Source: Acidimicrobiia bacterium
Lineage (GTDB): Bacteria; Acidobacteriota; Vicinamibacteria; Vicinamibacterales; CAVVIG01
Reading direction: 5' to 3'
Assembly (NCBI GenBank): GCA_016871175.1
Contig: VFZL01000002.1
Coordinates: 1 to 64,000 of the forward strand
Length of the DNA stretch: 64,000 bases
The notes under the pieces are model-generated. The model saw only the letters and a program-made list of their open reading frames with translations. It ran no database searches and was not told the DNA's origin. This document shows positions 28,380-36,090 of the stretch, one piece after another. Numbering within the stretch: the first letter of the stretch is position 1; every line of letters begins with the position of its first letter. The position numbers were made by a program, and so were the translations under genes.

Positions 28380-29411
28380 CTACTTCGCCGCCAGCCCCGC
28401 CTTGGCGCACTCATCGACGACGGTCATGTAGCGCAGGACCCCTTCCTTGCCAATGACGTAGGGATTCGGATCGGACGGCTTCCGCTTGGCGAGCAGGGGC
28501 AGGTGGCGTTTCGAGCCGTCGAAGTCGGTGTGGTTCGCGATGATGATTTCCGCGTCCTCCTTCGCGACGATGTCGCGGAAACGCTCCGCGGACTTGCTAT
28601 AGATGTCGAACCAGAACCGGGGTGGACGGTCTGGCGTGATGTATCCCGAGGGGTTCGTGACCCAGTTAAACGCTGTTCCGCCCCATTCCGCAGCGATACG
28701 CGTCTTGCCGTTGTCTTTCACCGGGATGATGGTTGAGAGCGTGCCCAAGGTGTGCCCGGGTGTGACATACAGCGTCAACGTCGTGTCGCCGAGCGTCAGC
28801 TTCATGCCGTCGGTGGCGACGACGTCGCGTTTCGGTGCCGGATCGCGACCCTTCTCGAGTAGCTCCCAGTCCGCCGCTGACAGCACGATCTTCGTGCCGA
28901 ACCGATCCTGAAGGAACTTCGCGCCGCCCGAGTGGTCCGAGTGACCATGGCTCACGATGGCGTACTTGATCTGCGCCGGATCGAGTCCGAGCGTCCTCAG
29001 ACCGTCGGCCACCTCCGTCTCGACTGAGTAGTCGAAAATCGTGTCGACGAGGATGATGCCCTGCGAGGTGGTCACCGCCCAGGCGGAGTACTCCGTCTGA
29101 CCGACGAAATACAGGTTGTCGAAGACCTTCGCAGGCTTCGCGTACCACGAGGCACGCGGTGGTGGCCCTTGCGCTCGTGGGGGTCGCGCGGCGTTGGCCG
29201 GAGGCGGCGTCAACTGTCCGCACGTGCGATTGAACACGGCCCTATGATCCTGACCGGCCGCATGACGAGCCGCCGCGATGTGCGACTCTGGTGTGCCCGG
29301 CTGGACCTGCGCCGCGATCGAGCCGATTCGCCAACCGCCGATGGCGAGCGCTGCGCCAAGCGAGACCGCCAGAACTGCGCCACGTGTCAACCGAATCGAT
29401 GCCAACTTCAT
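28380..29411 (-). CDS. Exported metallo-beta-lactamase-fold hydrolase
   Basis: The 343-residue protein starts at ATG 29411, which has GGGAGGAG upstream, and has a signal anchor (GAVLAVSLGAALAIGGW). The MBL motifs are in order: SHGHSDHSGGAKFL (HxHxDH), TPGHTLGTLS, EWGGTAFN and the last-ligand region IIANHTDFDGS. The SAWAVTTSQGIILVDT opening and TLGLDPAQIKYAIVSHGH resemble subclass B3-like proteins, so lactamase activity is possible but unproven. It is convergent with the M16 peptidase, with only 8 bases between stop codons. Confidence 0.87.
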   Translation of the reverse strand: MKLASIRLTRGAVLAVSLGAALAIGGWRIGSIAAQVQPGTPESHIAAARHAAGQDHRAVFNRTCGQLTPPPANAARPPRAQGPPPRASWYAKPAKVFDNLYFVGQTEYSAWAVTTSQGIILVDTIFDYSVETEVADGLRTLGLDPAQIKYAIVSHGHSDHSGGAKFLQDRFGTKIVLSAADWELLEKGRDPAPKRDVVATDGMKLTLGDTTLTLYVTPGHTLGTLSTIIPVKDNGKTRIAAEWGGTAFNWVTNPSGYITPDRPPRFWFDIYSKSAERFRDIVAKEDAEIIIANHTDFDGSKRHLPLLAKRKPSDPNPYVIGKEGVLRYMTVVDECAKAGLAAK

Positions 29412-29513
29412 GCGGCTCCTCCCGTCGGGGATGGTAACACCTCTCGAGTGAAGAGCAGGCGCAGAGCGAAGAGCCAACGACTGAGCGCTAAAAGCGGAGA
29501 GGCGGTGAGCGCT

Positions 29514-30920
29514 TTAGAGTGGCGGACCGTCCCCGGGCTGCACAAGCGCTCTCGCTACCTGGATCGCCTCGTCCAAGGAGCGAACGGCGCCGTCCAGTTG
29601 CTGTTCGTACACCGTTTTCAGAATCTCGCCCATGCGCGGACCGGGCCGCACGCCAAGATCGATCAAGTGTCGCCCCATCAGCAGAGGGTCCGGCGCGTGG
29701 TGCTCGACGCCGAGCATCCGCGCCCGCTCCAGAAACCAGTCCATCGCGTCGCAGTTGAATTGCCCCGGCTCGCGACCCAGACAATCCGATTTCGCAAGTC
29801 TCGCCAGGAGCTCCAGATCCACCTTCTGCGCGAGCCGACGGAACGCGCCGTCGCCGACCTCGTCGCGCGTTTTGAACCACATGCCCGGTTTCAAGTGCTG
29901 CGCCACCATTCCGAGCACCTGTCGGCGCACGTCGTAGCCATCGAGGGTGTGGACGTTGAGGCGGTCGAGAAACGCCGACGCCGGCGCCACGCCTTGCTCC
30001 TCGTGATCGATGGATCGGATACGACCGTCGATGAACGCGGTCGTGGCGGGTTTGCCGAAGTCGTGGCACACCGCTCCCAACATGATCGCAAGGCGCTCCG
30101 GCCGCGGCAGATCATCCACGCGGGTCCGCGCCTGATCGATGACCTGCAACGTGTGGACCCAGACGTCGCCCTCGGGATGCCACTCCGGCTCCTGAGGGCA
30201 GCCCACAAGCGCGTGCAGCTCGGGAAACAGCCGTTCGACGATGCCGAGCTCCAGCGCGAGCGCGAATCCGAGAGACGGGCGTGCGGCGGCGAGTACCTTG
30301 TCGATCTCCCCCCAGACGCGTTCGGCCGGCAGATCGTCCAGCGGGGTCTTTCTGCAGACGTCGGCCGTCGCCGGGTCGAGCGTCAGGTTGAATCGCGCGA
30401 CGAACTGCACCGCTCGCAGTACGCGCAGGGAATCGTCGCCAAACGTCGACGAGTCGACCATGCGGAGCACGCGCGCGTCGAGGTCTTGTCGTCCCCCGAA
30501 CGGATCAACCAACTCGTCCTCCGGTCCAAGCGGATCCCACGAGATCGCGTTGATCGTGAAGTCACGCCGGCGCGCCGCCTCTGCAGGGGACATCGTCGGA
30601 TCGCCTGACACGTGGAAGCCTTTGTGCCCGCGCCCTGATTTCGATTCGCGCCGCGGCAGCGATACATCGATGTCGGCGATCTTGAACACCTGAAAGCTTT
30701 CGCCGACCGCCTCCACGCGACCGAGAGATTCAAGCACGGCGCGCAGTCGTTCGGCGGACAGACCGAATACCTCGAGATCGATGTCCTTGGAGCTCGCCCC
30801 AAGCAGCCGATCGCGTATCCACCCGCCGACGACGTACCCATGTCCACCCGCGTCACGGACCGCTGCCGCAACCACGCGCGAGCGCTCGAGGGGATCGAGA
30901 GCCTCCAGGGTCGCGGTCAT
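29514..30920 (-). CDS. CCA tRNA nucleotidyltransferase / poly(A) polymerase family with HD domain
   Basis: The 468-residue enzyme adds or repairs tRNA CCA ends. It has the nucleotidyltransferase GG motif and catalytic acids in YVVGGWIRDRLLG...DIDLEVFG, the RRDFTINAIS motif, DSLRVLRAVQFVARF, and an HD hydrolase domain (VCHDFGK, later AQHLKP). Start ATG 30920 overlaps the stop of the upstream SDR gene as ATGA, so the two are translationally coupled; the frame extends further upstream into that gene, which I do not use. Confidence 0.92.
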   Translation of the reverse strand: MTATLEALDPLERSRVVAAAVRDAGGHGYVVGGWIRDRLLGASSKDIDLEVFGLSAERLRAVLESLGRVEAVGESFQVFKIADIDVSLPRRESKSGRGHKGFHVSGDPTMSPAEAARRRDFTINAISWDPLGPEDELVDPFGGRQDLDARVLRMVDSSTFGDDSLRVLRAVQFVARFNLTLDPATADVCRKTPLDDLPAERVWGEIDKVLAAARPSLGFALALELGIVERLFPELHALVGCPQEPEWHPEGDVWVHTLQVIDQARTRVDDLPRPERLAIMLGAVCHDFGKPATTAFIDGRIRSIDHEEQGVAPASAFLDRLNVHTLDGYDVRRQVLGMVAQHLKPGMWFKTRDEVGDGAFRRLAQKVDLELLARLAKSDCLGREPGQFNCDAMDWFLERARMLGVEHHAPDPLLMGRHLIDLGVRPGPRMGEILKTVYEQQLDGAVRSLDEAIQVARALVQPGDGPPL

Positions 30921-31750
30921 ACGCTCTCGGACCCAGACGAGGCCGCGATCGGCGCGCGTCTCCACATGTGGACGATGCGGTCGCACAACGACGGTGCGAG
31001 GGCGCCGAGGACTGCCAGAGTCTTCGACGGTCGATACGGGTAGATCTCGGCGACCGGCTTGCCGAACGCGCGAACGATGGCGTGAGCGACCACATCGGCG
31101 CTTTGGCGAGGCCCGCGCGCCCGCGTTGCGAAGCCGGACTCACGCCTCATGACGCTCATGAACTCGGTGTCGGTCGCGATCGGGTACACGACGCTGAGGT
31201 GAACCCCCGATCCACGGAGCTCCGCCCGCAGGCTTTCGGCCAAACCGACCTGGGCGAACTTCGTCGCCGCGTAGGCGCCCATGAACGGGATGCCGCGCCG
31301 GCCGACGATCGACGAGATGACGAAGACGTGGCCTCGGCCGAGCCGACGGAATTCCGGCAGAGCGAGGCGGATCGCGTGGTACGTGCCCATGAAGTTCACA
31401 TCCATCAGTCTCCGCATCTGAGACGGTTCGATGACGTCGACTGTGCCGTAGATGCCGAAGCCCGCGTTGCAGACGATGGCGTCGAGCCGGCCGAACTGGG
31501 CGACGGTCCGTGCGAGGAACGTCCGCATCGCCTCGGGGTCTGTCACGTCCGCGACGACGGGGAGCGCGCGTCCGCCTTGCTGCTCGACCGCGGCGGCCGC
31601 TTCGACGAGCTTCGCCTCACGTCGTGCGCAGAGGGCCACGGCGGCGCCCTCCCGGGCGAAACGCAAGGCCACGGCTCGCCCGATGCCGGCCGAGGCGCCC
31701 GTGATCGCCACAATTGGAGGATCGTTTCGCTCGCCGTTCGCATGAGTCAT
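30917..31750 (-). CDS. Short-chain dehydrogenase/reductase
   Basis: The 277-residue classical SDR has TGASAGIG (17-24), the NAG motif in VCNAGFG, the catalytic Ser in FVISSIVG and the YAATK motif. The C-terminal region after residue 190 (YPIATDTEFMSVMRR, then IYPYRPSKTLAVLGALAP) resembles membrane-associated DltE/YqjQ-type SDRs. Substrate unknown. It is coupled to the downstream CCA-adding enzyme by an ATGA overlap. Confidence 0.9.
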   Translation of the reverse strand: MTHANGERNDPPIVAITGASAGIGRAVALRFAREGAAVALCARREAKLVEAAAAVEQQGGRALPVVADVTDPEAMRTFLARTVAQFGRLDAIVCNAGFGIYGTVDVIEPSQMRRLMDVNFMGTYHAIRLALPEFRRLGRGHVFVISSIVGRRGIPFMGAYAATKFAQVGLAESLRAELRGSGVHLSVVYPIATDTEFMSVMRRESGFATRARGPRQSADVVAHAIVRAFGKPVAEIYPYRPSKTLAVLGALAPSLCDRIVHMWRRAPIAASSGSESV

Positions 31751-31960
31751 GGTGCTGAGGATAGCGCGAAGCGGGTGCCCGGGTTGGGACCGTCGTGCCC
31801 ACGCGCGTCCAGGCTCTCAGGCGTCAGGCAACGCAAAAAGGCCGGGAGCCAATTCGGCATGAGGCTTGAGACGGCTCCCACAAGAAGCGCGAACTCGAAG
31901 CTCGAGAACGATGGGAACGGTCGGCGCGGTTGAGGCGTCGATATAAACAGGTCAAAAGGC

Positions 31961-32269
31961 ATGAGACCGTGTCGACTGCGGCGCCGAAGCGTGTGTGACG
32001 CGTCCGGGCGCGCGGATCCTGCGTCGACGGTGACGCCGGTTCCTGGGCTCGCCGCCTTGGCCCTTCAACGACTTGGCCAAGTCGTCTGTGGACTTCAGGG
32101 CCACGACGACATGGTCCAGTTCGACCACGGGCGGATGTTCCTGCGGTGCATCACATGTGGCCGCGAGTCGCCAGGATGGGATGTCCCGGGGACAATGGCG
32201 GTGCGACCGCCTCAGCCTCCAGCGTCGAGAGTTGCCGCCCCGAAGGCGCCAGTCCGACGCGTCGCATAG
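31961..32269 (+). CDS. Small CGLQGHD/CxxC zinc-ribbon-like protein
   Basis: The 102-residue protein has a central conserved-looking core VCGLQGHDDMVQF...RCITCGRESPGWDV, providing Cys, His and CxxC for a metal site; the ends are basic and low-complexity. Similar GLxGHD...CxSCGxESPGW cores recur in small proteins of Acidobacteriota (from memory). Start ATG 31961 lies directly behind AAAAGG; a possible -10 (TATAAA at 31942-31947) would give a very short leader. Function unknown. Confidence 0.6.
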   Translation: MRPCRLRRRSVCDASGRADPASTVTPVPGLAALALQRLGQVVCGLQGHDDMVQFDHGRMFLRCITCGRESPGWDVPGTMAVRPPQPPASRVAAPKAPVRRVA

Positions 32270-32299
32270 GAGAGCCTGGACACGAGAGCCGATCGGCTC

Positions 32300-33229
32300 T
32301 CAGCCTTCTCGCAGCACGCTGCGGAGCACAAACGCGACGTTGGACGGGCGTTCGCCCAGCCGACGCATGAAATACGGGAACCACTCCCGTCCGAACGGAA
32401 TGTAGATTCGCATCCGATGCCCTTGTTTTGCCAGCGAGAGCTGGAGATCGCGGCGGATGCCGTAGAGCATTTGGAACTCGAATCGGTCCGATCCGAGAGT
32501 GTGCTGCGCCGCGAAGCGCTGCGTCCTCTCGATCATGACTGGATCGTGCGTGGCGATCGCGGGATAGGTGCCCTCGAGTAGCAGACGCTGGACGTGCCGC
32601 ATGTATGCGGCGTCCACGTCTGCCTTCCGTTGGTGTGCCACCGTCGCGGGCTCTTTGTACGCGCCCTTGACCAAACGTATCCGCGCACCCAATCGGTTCA
32701 CCCGTGTGATGTCATCGTCGGTTCGATACAGCTCGGACTGCAACACCACGCCAATGTTCCGATACTCCTGCTGCCACAGCGTCTCGAAGACCTCGAGCGT
32801 CACGTCGGTGTACGCGGAGCTCTCCATGTCGATCCGGACGAAGAATTCGTCGGCCGCGTCGAGAATACGCCGCATGTTGTCCACCGCGGTCGCACGGTCG
32901 ACGGTGAGCCCGAGCTGCGTCAGTTTCAGCGACAGGTTCTTGATGATGCCTGCCTGATTGACGGCGTCGATCACACGCAAGTAGTCGCGTGTGGCGGCGT
33001 CCGCCTCGGCCGAGCTCTGGACGCTCTCGCCGAGGTAGTCGAGCGTCTGGAGCAGACCCTGCGCCTCAACCGCTCGCGCGGCTGTGATCGCCGCCTCGAC
33101 GGTCTCGCCGGCGATGAACCGGCGTGCGAAGCTCGTGGGCTTGCGCATCCCGTGGCGCGACGCGAGGCGCTTGACGCCGGCGCTGCGCGCCAACAGGTGG
33201 AACACCGCTTTGGCGGCACGGTCGAACAT
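32300..33229 (-). CDS. Proline dehydrogenase (FAD)
   Basis: The 309-residue monofunctional enzyme oxidises proline to pyrroline-5-carboxylate. Family motifs: LSLKLTQLGL, VRIDMESSAYTDVTL, GVVLQSELYRT, RIRLVKGAYKEP, AIATHDP, FEFQMLYGIR and the conserved end RIYIPFGREWFPYFMRRLGERPSNV. Length agrees with the short PutA/FadM type; the P5C dehydrogenase partner is not in the window. It starts 9 bases after the PlsB-like gene. Confidence 0.94.
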   Translation of the reverse strand: MFDRAAKAVFHLLARSAGVKRLASRHGMRKPTSFARRFIAGETVEAAITAARAVEAQGLLQTLDYLGESVQSSAEADAATRDYLRVIDAVNQAGIIKNLSLKLTQLGLTVDRATAVDNMRRILDAADEFFVRIDMESSAYTDVTLEVFETLWQQEYRNIGVVLQSELYRTDDDITRVNRLGARIRLVKGAYKEPATVAHQRKADVDAAYMRHVQRLLLEGTYPAIATHDPVMIERTQRFAAQHTLGSDRFEFQMLYGIRRDLQLSLAKQGHRMRIYIPFGREWFPYFMRRLGERPSNVAFVLRSVLREG

Positions 33230-33238
33230 CAGGTGGTA

Positions 33239-34360
33239 TCAGTGCGCGCGGCCGTGCGTGACGAGCAGGTGTTCGATTGAGCGCGCGTAGTAGCGCAGTA
33301 CGGTGCGGTCGCGCACGCGGAAACGGCCGCGATCGACGACGACGATGCCGCGCGTGACGAGGGCCTCGGCGGCTTCATCCACCGCTTGGCGCCCGCTCGT
33401 CACGGCGAGGTTCGCGCGACGGGCGGAGAGCTCCTCGATGAGACGGTCGATGCGCCCCTCGAGATCGCACCGCAGGAGCGAAGGGCGCATCGCTGCGGTG
33501 AACAGCGCCGTGGGCAAGACCTTGTACAGCGCGCCGACGTGTTGCCGCACGGTACGCGCGAGCTCGAGGACGTCGCTTCTCGAGTGTGGATCGGTCCCGG
33601 CGGCCGGGACCGGTGTCCCGAAGGTGACAACGGCCCGGGAGTGGTAGCCGACGGCGTACCGCACCATCTCGGCGAGCTCTCGCCCGAATGGGCGCTGCTG
33701 CTTCTTCACACGCTGGCGGGCCAGGATGCGATCCTCGAGCACGAGGTCGTACGCGATCGCCACGGGCACGATCACCAGGTTCGGACACTCTGCGGAGAGT
33801 GCCGCGTGGAAGAGCCCCGTCTTCGCCGGCTTGAGCTCACCGCTGTAGCTGCGGCCGCCCTCCGGATAGAAGAAGAGATCGTGCTTTTTCAGCATCTCGG
33901 CCACGTACGCTTTGAGCGTGATGAGATACGCCGGATCCTTCGTGTTTCGCCGTATCGGGATGGCGCCAGTCACGTGCTTGTGGATCAGGCCGAGCGGCCC
34001 GCCAAACAGGTTGATGCCTGCCGCGATGAGCGGCGGGCGAATCCCGTTGTCGTCGAGCACAAGCGGCTCGACGAGATAGTCCGTGTGGCTGCGATGATTC
34101 GACGCATAGACGAGGCGATGCGTTCGCACGGCCTCGGCGACGCGATCCAAATGCTCGTGGTGTCGATCGATCTTGCGCAGAATCGGATAGAGCGGGTGTT
34201 GGAGCGCACGGTAAATGGCGTGCCGCTGCGTCGTGCGCAGCTCCTCGAGGTACGCGCGCACACGGTCGCGTGCCTCACCTCCACGCTGGCTATAACCGCC
34301 GCTGAGGTACTTGATGACCTCTTCTCGGGCCAAGACGGCCTGCGTGATGTCATCGAGCAT
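33239..34360 (-). CDS. PlsB-like glycerol-3-phosphate acyltransferase
   Basis: The 373-residue protein carries the acyltransferase motifs NHRSHTDYL (HX4D), GAIPIRR, and FFYPEGGRSYSGELKPAKTGL followed by VIVPVAIAYD. It is much shorter than E. coli PlsB (about 800) and resembles the PlsB/DHAPAT-like short forms. It would acylate glycerol-3-phosphate (or a related acceptor) at the membrane for phospholipid synthesis. ATG 34360 is the first start consistent with the family; the open frame reaches upstream into unrelated sequence. It is followed by proline dehydrogenase. Confidence 0.88.
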   Translation of the reverse strand: MLDDITQAVLAREEVIKYLSGGYSQRGGEARDRVRAYLEELRTTQRHAIYRALQHPLYPILRKIDRHHEHLDRVAEAVRTHRLVYASNHRSHTDYLVEPLVLDDNGIRPPLIAAGINLFGGPLGLIHKHVTGAIPIRRNTKDPAYLITLKAYVAEMLKKHDLFFYPEGGRSYSGELKPAKTGLFHAALSAECPNLVIVPVAIAYDLVLEDRILARQRVKKQQRPFGRELAEMVRYAVGYHSRAVVTFGTPVPAAGTDPHSRSDVLELARTVRQHVGALYKVLPTALFTAAMRPSLLRCDLEGRIDRLIEELSARRANLAVTSGRQAVDEAAEALVTRGIVVVDRGRFRVRDRTVLRYYARSIEHLLVTHGRAH

Positions 34361-34416
34361 GAACCTCGGACTATAGCACTTCCGAGCGCAGCTGCGTGCA
34401 GGCGGCAGAGTTCCGT

Positions 34417-35424
34417 CTAGGCCTCCACAGCGCGACACACGGCGTCGGCAAAGCCCTGTGTGGACGCCGTGCCGCCCAGATCCTTCGTGGTCTGGGTGCC
34501 CTCCGTGAGCACCGTTCCGAGCCCGCTCATGACGCGGTCTGCGGCCGGCTCTTCGCCGAGGTGCCGTAGCATCAGCACGGCGGAGAGGAGGAGGGCTGTG
34601 GGGTTCGCTAGGCCCTTGCCCGCGATGTCGGGCGCGCTGCCGTGCACGGCTTCGAAGACGGCCGCCTCTGTGCCCAGGTTCGCCGACCCCACGACGCCCA
34701 GTCCACCCACCAGCCCCGCGCACAAGTCCGAGACGATGTCGCCGTACAGATTGGGCATCACGAGCACGTCGAACTGCGACGGGTTCATGACCAGGTGCAT
34801 GCACGTGGCGTCGACGATCTTCTCGTCGTACTTGATGTCCGCGTGCTCGCGCGCGACGGCCCGCGCACACTCCAGGAAGAGGCCATCGCTGAGCTTCATG
34901 ATGTTGGCTTTGTGAATCGCCGTCACCTTCTTACGCCCGTGCCGCCTGGCATGGGCGAACGCGAACTGGGCGATGCGCGTCGAAGCCCGTTCCGTGATGA
35001 TCTTCAAGCTCTCGACCACACCCGGGATCACCTGATGCTCGAGGCCGGCGTAGAGGTCCTCCGTGTTCTCGCGCACGATGACGAGATCCACGTTCGAGTA
35101 GCGGGCAGGGACCCCCGGAAGATTCCATACCGGCCGCAAGTTGGCGAACAGGTCGAGCGCCTTGCGCAGCCCGACGTTGACACTGGTGAACCCTTCCGCA
35201 ATCGGCGTGGTGACCGGGCCTTTGAGCGCCACCCTGTTTCGCTTGATGGACTCGAGCAGCTCCAGCGGCAGGGCCCGCCCCGTGCGCTGGAATGTCACGA
35301 CACCTGCGTCGTGTCGCTCCCATGTGACGGAGACGCCGCTGGCCTCCACGATCCGCAGCACCGCGTCGGTGACCTCCGGGCCGATGCCGTCGCCAGGAAT
35401 CAGAGTGATCGTGTGTGTCGCCAT
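34417..35424 (-). CDS. NAD-type isocitrate dehydrogenase (isocitrate/isopropylmalate dehydrogenase family)
   Basis: The 335-residue beta-decarboxylating dehydrogenase has IPGDGIGPEV (10-19), SVNVGLRKALDLFANLRP (substrate-binding Ser/Asn/Arg typical of isocitrate enzymes), VIVRENTEDLYAG, the catalytic region TAIHKANIMKLSDGLF, and NLYGDIVSDLCAGLVGGLG with the metal-binding Asp residues. The SVNVGLRK loop favours isocitrate over isopropylmalate. It feeds 2-oxoglutarate into the TCA cycle. Confidence 0.9.
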   Translation of the reverse strand: MATHTITLIPGDGIGPEVTDAVLRIVEASGVSVTWERHDAGVVTFQRTGRALPLELLESIKRNRVALKGPVTTPIAEGFTSVNVGLRKALDLFANLRPVWNLPGVPARYSNVDLVIVRENTEDLYAGLEHQVIPGVVESLKIITERASTRIAQFAFAHARRHGRKKVTAIHKANIMKLSDGLFLECARAVAREHADIKYDEKIVDATCMHLVMNPSQFDVLVMPNLYGDIVSDLCAGLVGGLGVVGSANLGTEAAVFEAVHGSAPDIAGKGLANPTALLLSAVLMLRHLGEEPAADRVMSGLGTVLTEGTQTTKDLGGTASTQGFADAVCRAVEA

Positions 35425-35446
35425 GGTGTGGGAGCGAGCCGGACCG

Positions 35447-35935
35447 CTACTCGCGGGCGTACCAGAAGAGCGAAAGGAATCCGAGGCCGAGGTTCACCGA
35501 CATCAGCGTCGTCGAGGTCTGATGCAGCCGGTCGAAGCGGACCCGACGCGGATCCGATTCCGGTAGCGCATTGATGGGTCCGGCCGCCGCCGTCTGGATC
35601 TGCGCGATCTCGCCCAGCACTGGGACGCCCGCGTAGATAGCGTTGGCCAGCATCGCCACGCTGAGAATCAGACGCGGCACGAAGGCCCGCGGCGGGGGAC
35701 CGACGAACTTCATGATCAGGAGACCGGCGACAACCACTGCGCCGCAGACATACGCCACGGCGCTGAATTGGCGCAGGACGTCGCCAAACAAGAGACCAGC
35801 GAGAACGCGCCCGTTGTGCGCATCGGCGGCCTCCAGGACCTGGAACGCCGATGGCGCGACGATGGCGCCGATCGCCACCATGCCGCCAGTCCACACCACG
35901 AGCCCCGCCAGCACCGCATAGCGCACCACGAACAT
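35447..35935 (-). CDS. DUF4149-type membrane protein
   Basis: This small protein (about 162 residues) has four hydrophobic helices: VVRYAVLAGLVVWTGGMVAIGAIVAP, AVAYVCGAVVVAGLLIMKFVG, LILSVAMLANAIYAG and MSVNLGLGFLSLFWYARE. The pattern and the P-S-A-F-Q and RFDRLHQTST stretches match DUF4149. Start ATG 35935 is preferred over an upstream one at 35962 that lies in repeat sequence. Function unknown. It is upstream of the isocitrate dehydrogenase on the same strand (22 bases). Confidence 0.78.
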   Translation of the reverse strand: MFVVRYAVLAGLVVWTGGMVAIGAIVAPSAFQVLEAADAHNGRVLAGLLFGDVLRQFSAVAYVCGAVVVAGLLIMKFVGPPPRAFVPRLILSVAMLANAIYAGVPVLGEIAQIQTAAAGPINALPESDPRRVRFDRLHQTSTTLMSVNLGLGFLSLFWYARE

Positions 35936-35947
35936 CGCGTCATTATA

Positions 35948-36012
35948 GGTTCGAAGGTTCAAAGGGTTCGAAGGTTCAAGGTTTCAAGGTTCGCTGGTTC
36001 AAGGATTCGCGG
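35948..36012 (+). repeat. Degenerate GGTTCRA tandem repeat
   Basis: About eight imperfect copies of a heptamer-like unit GGTTCGA/GGTTCAA lie head-to-tail (starting at 35948, 35956, 35965, 35973 and onwards, then decaying to GGGTTTT at about 36011). It lies between the divergent DUF4149 and transketolase genes. The same unit recurs near 53.6 kb. Confidence 0.75.
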
Positions 36013-36090
36013 GTTTTGGGCAATCTTCCTTCTCAATCTACAATCTTCCGGACGATTCCACCATTCCCGTTCCCCACTCCCGGAGGCCCT

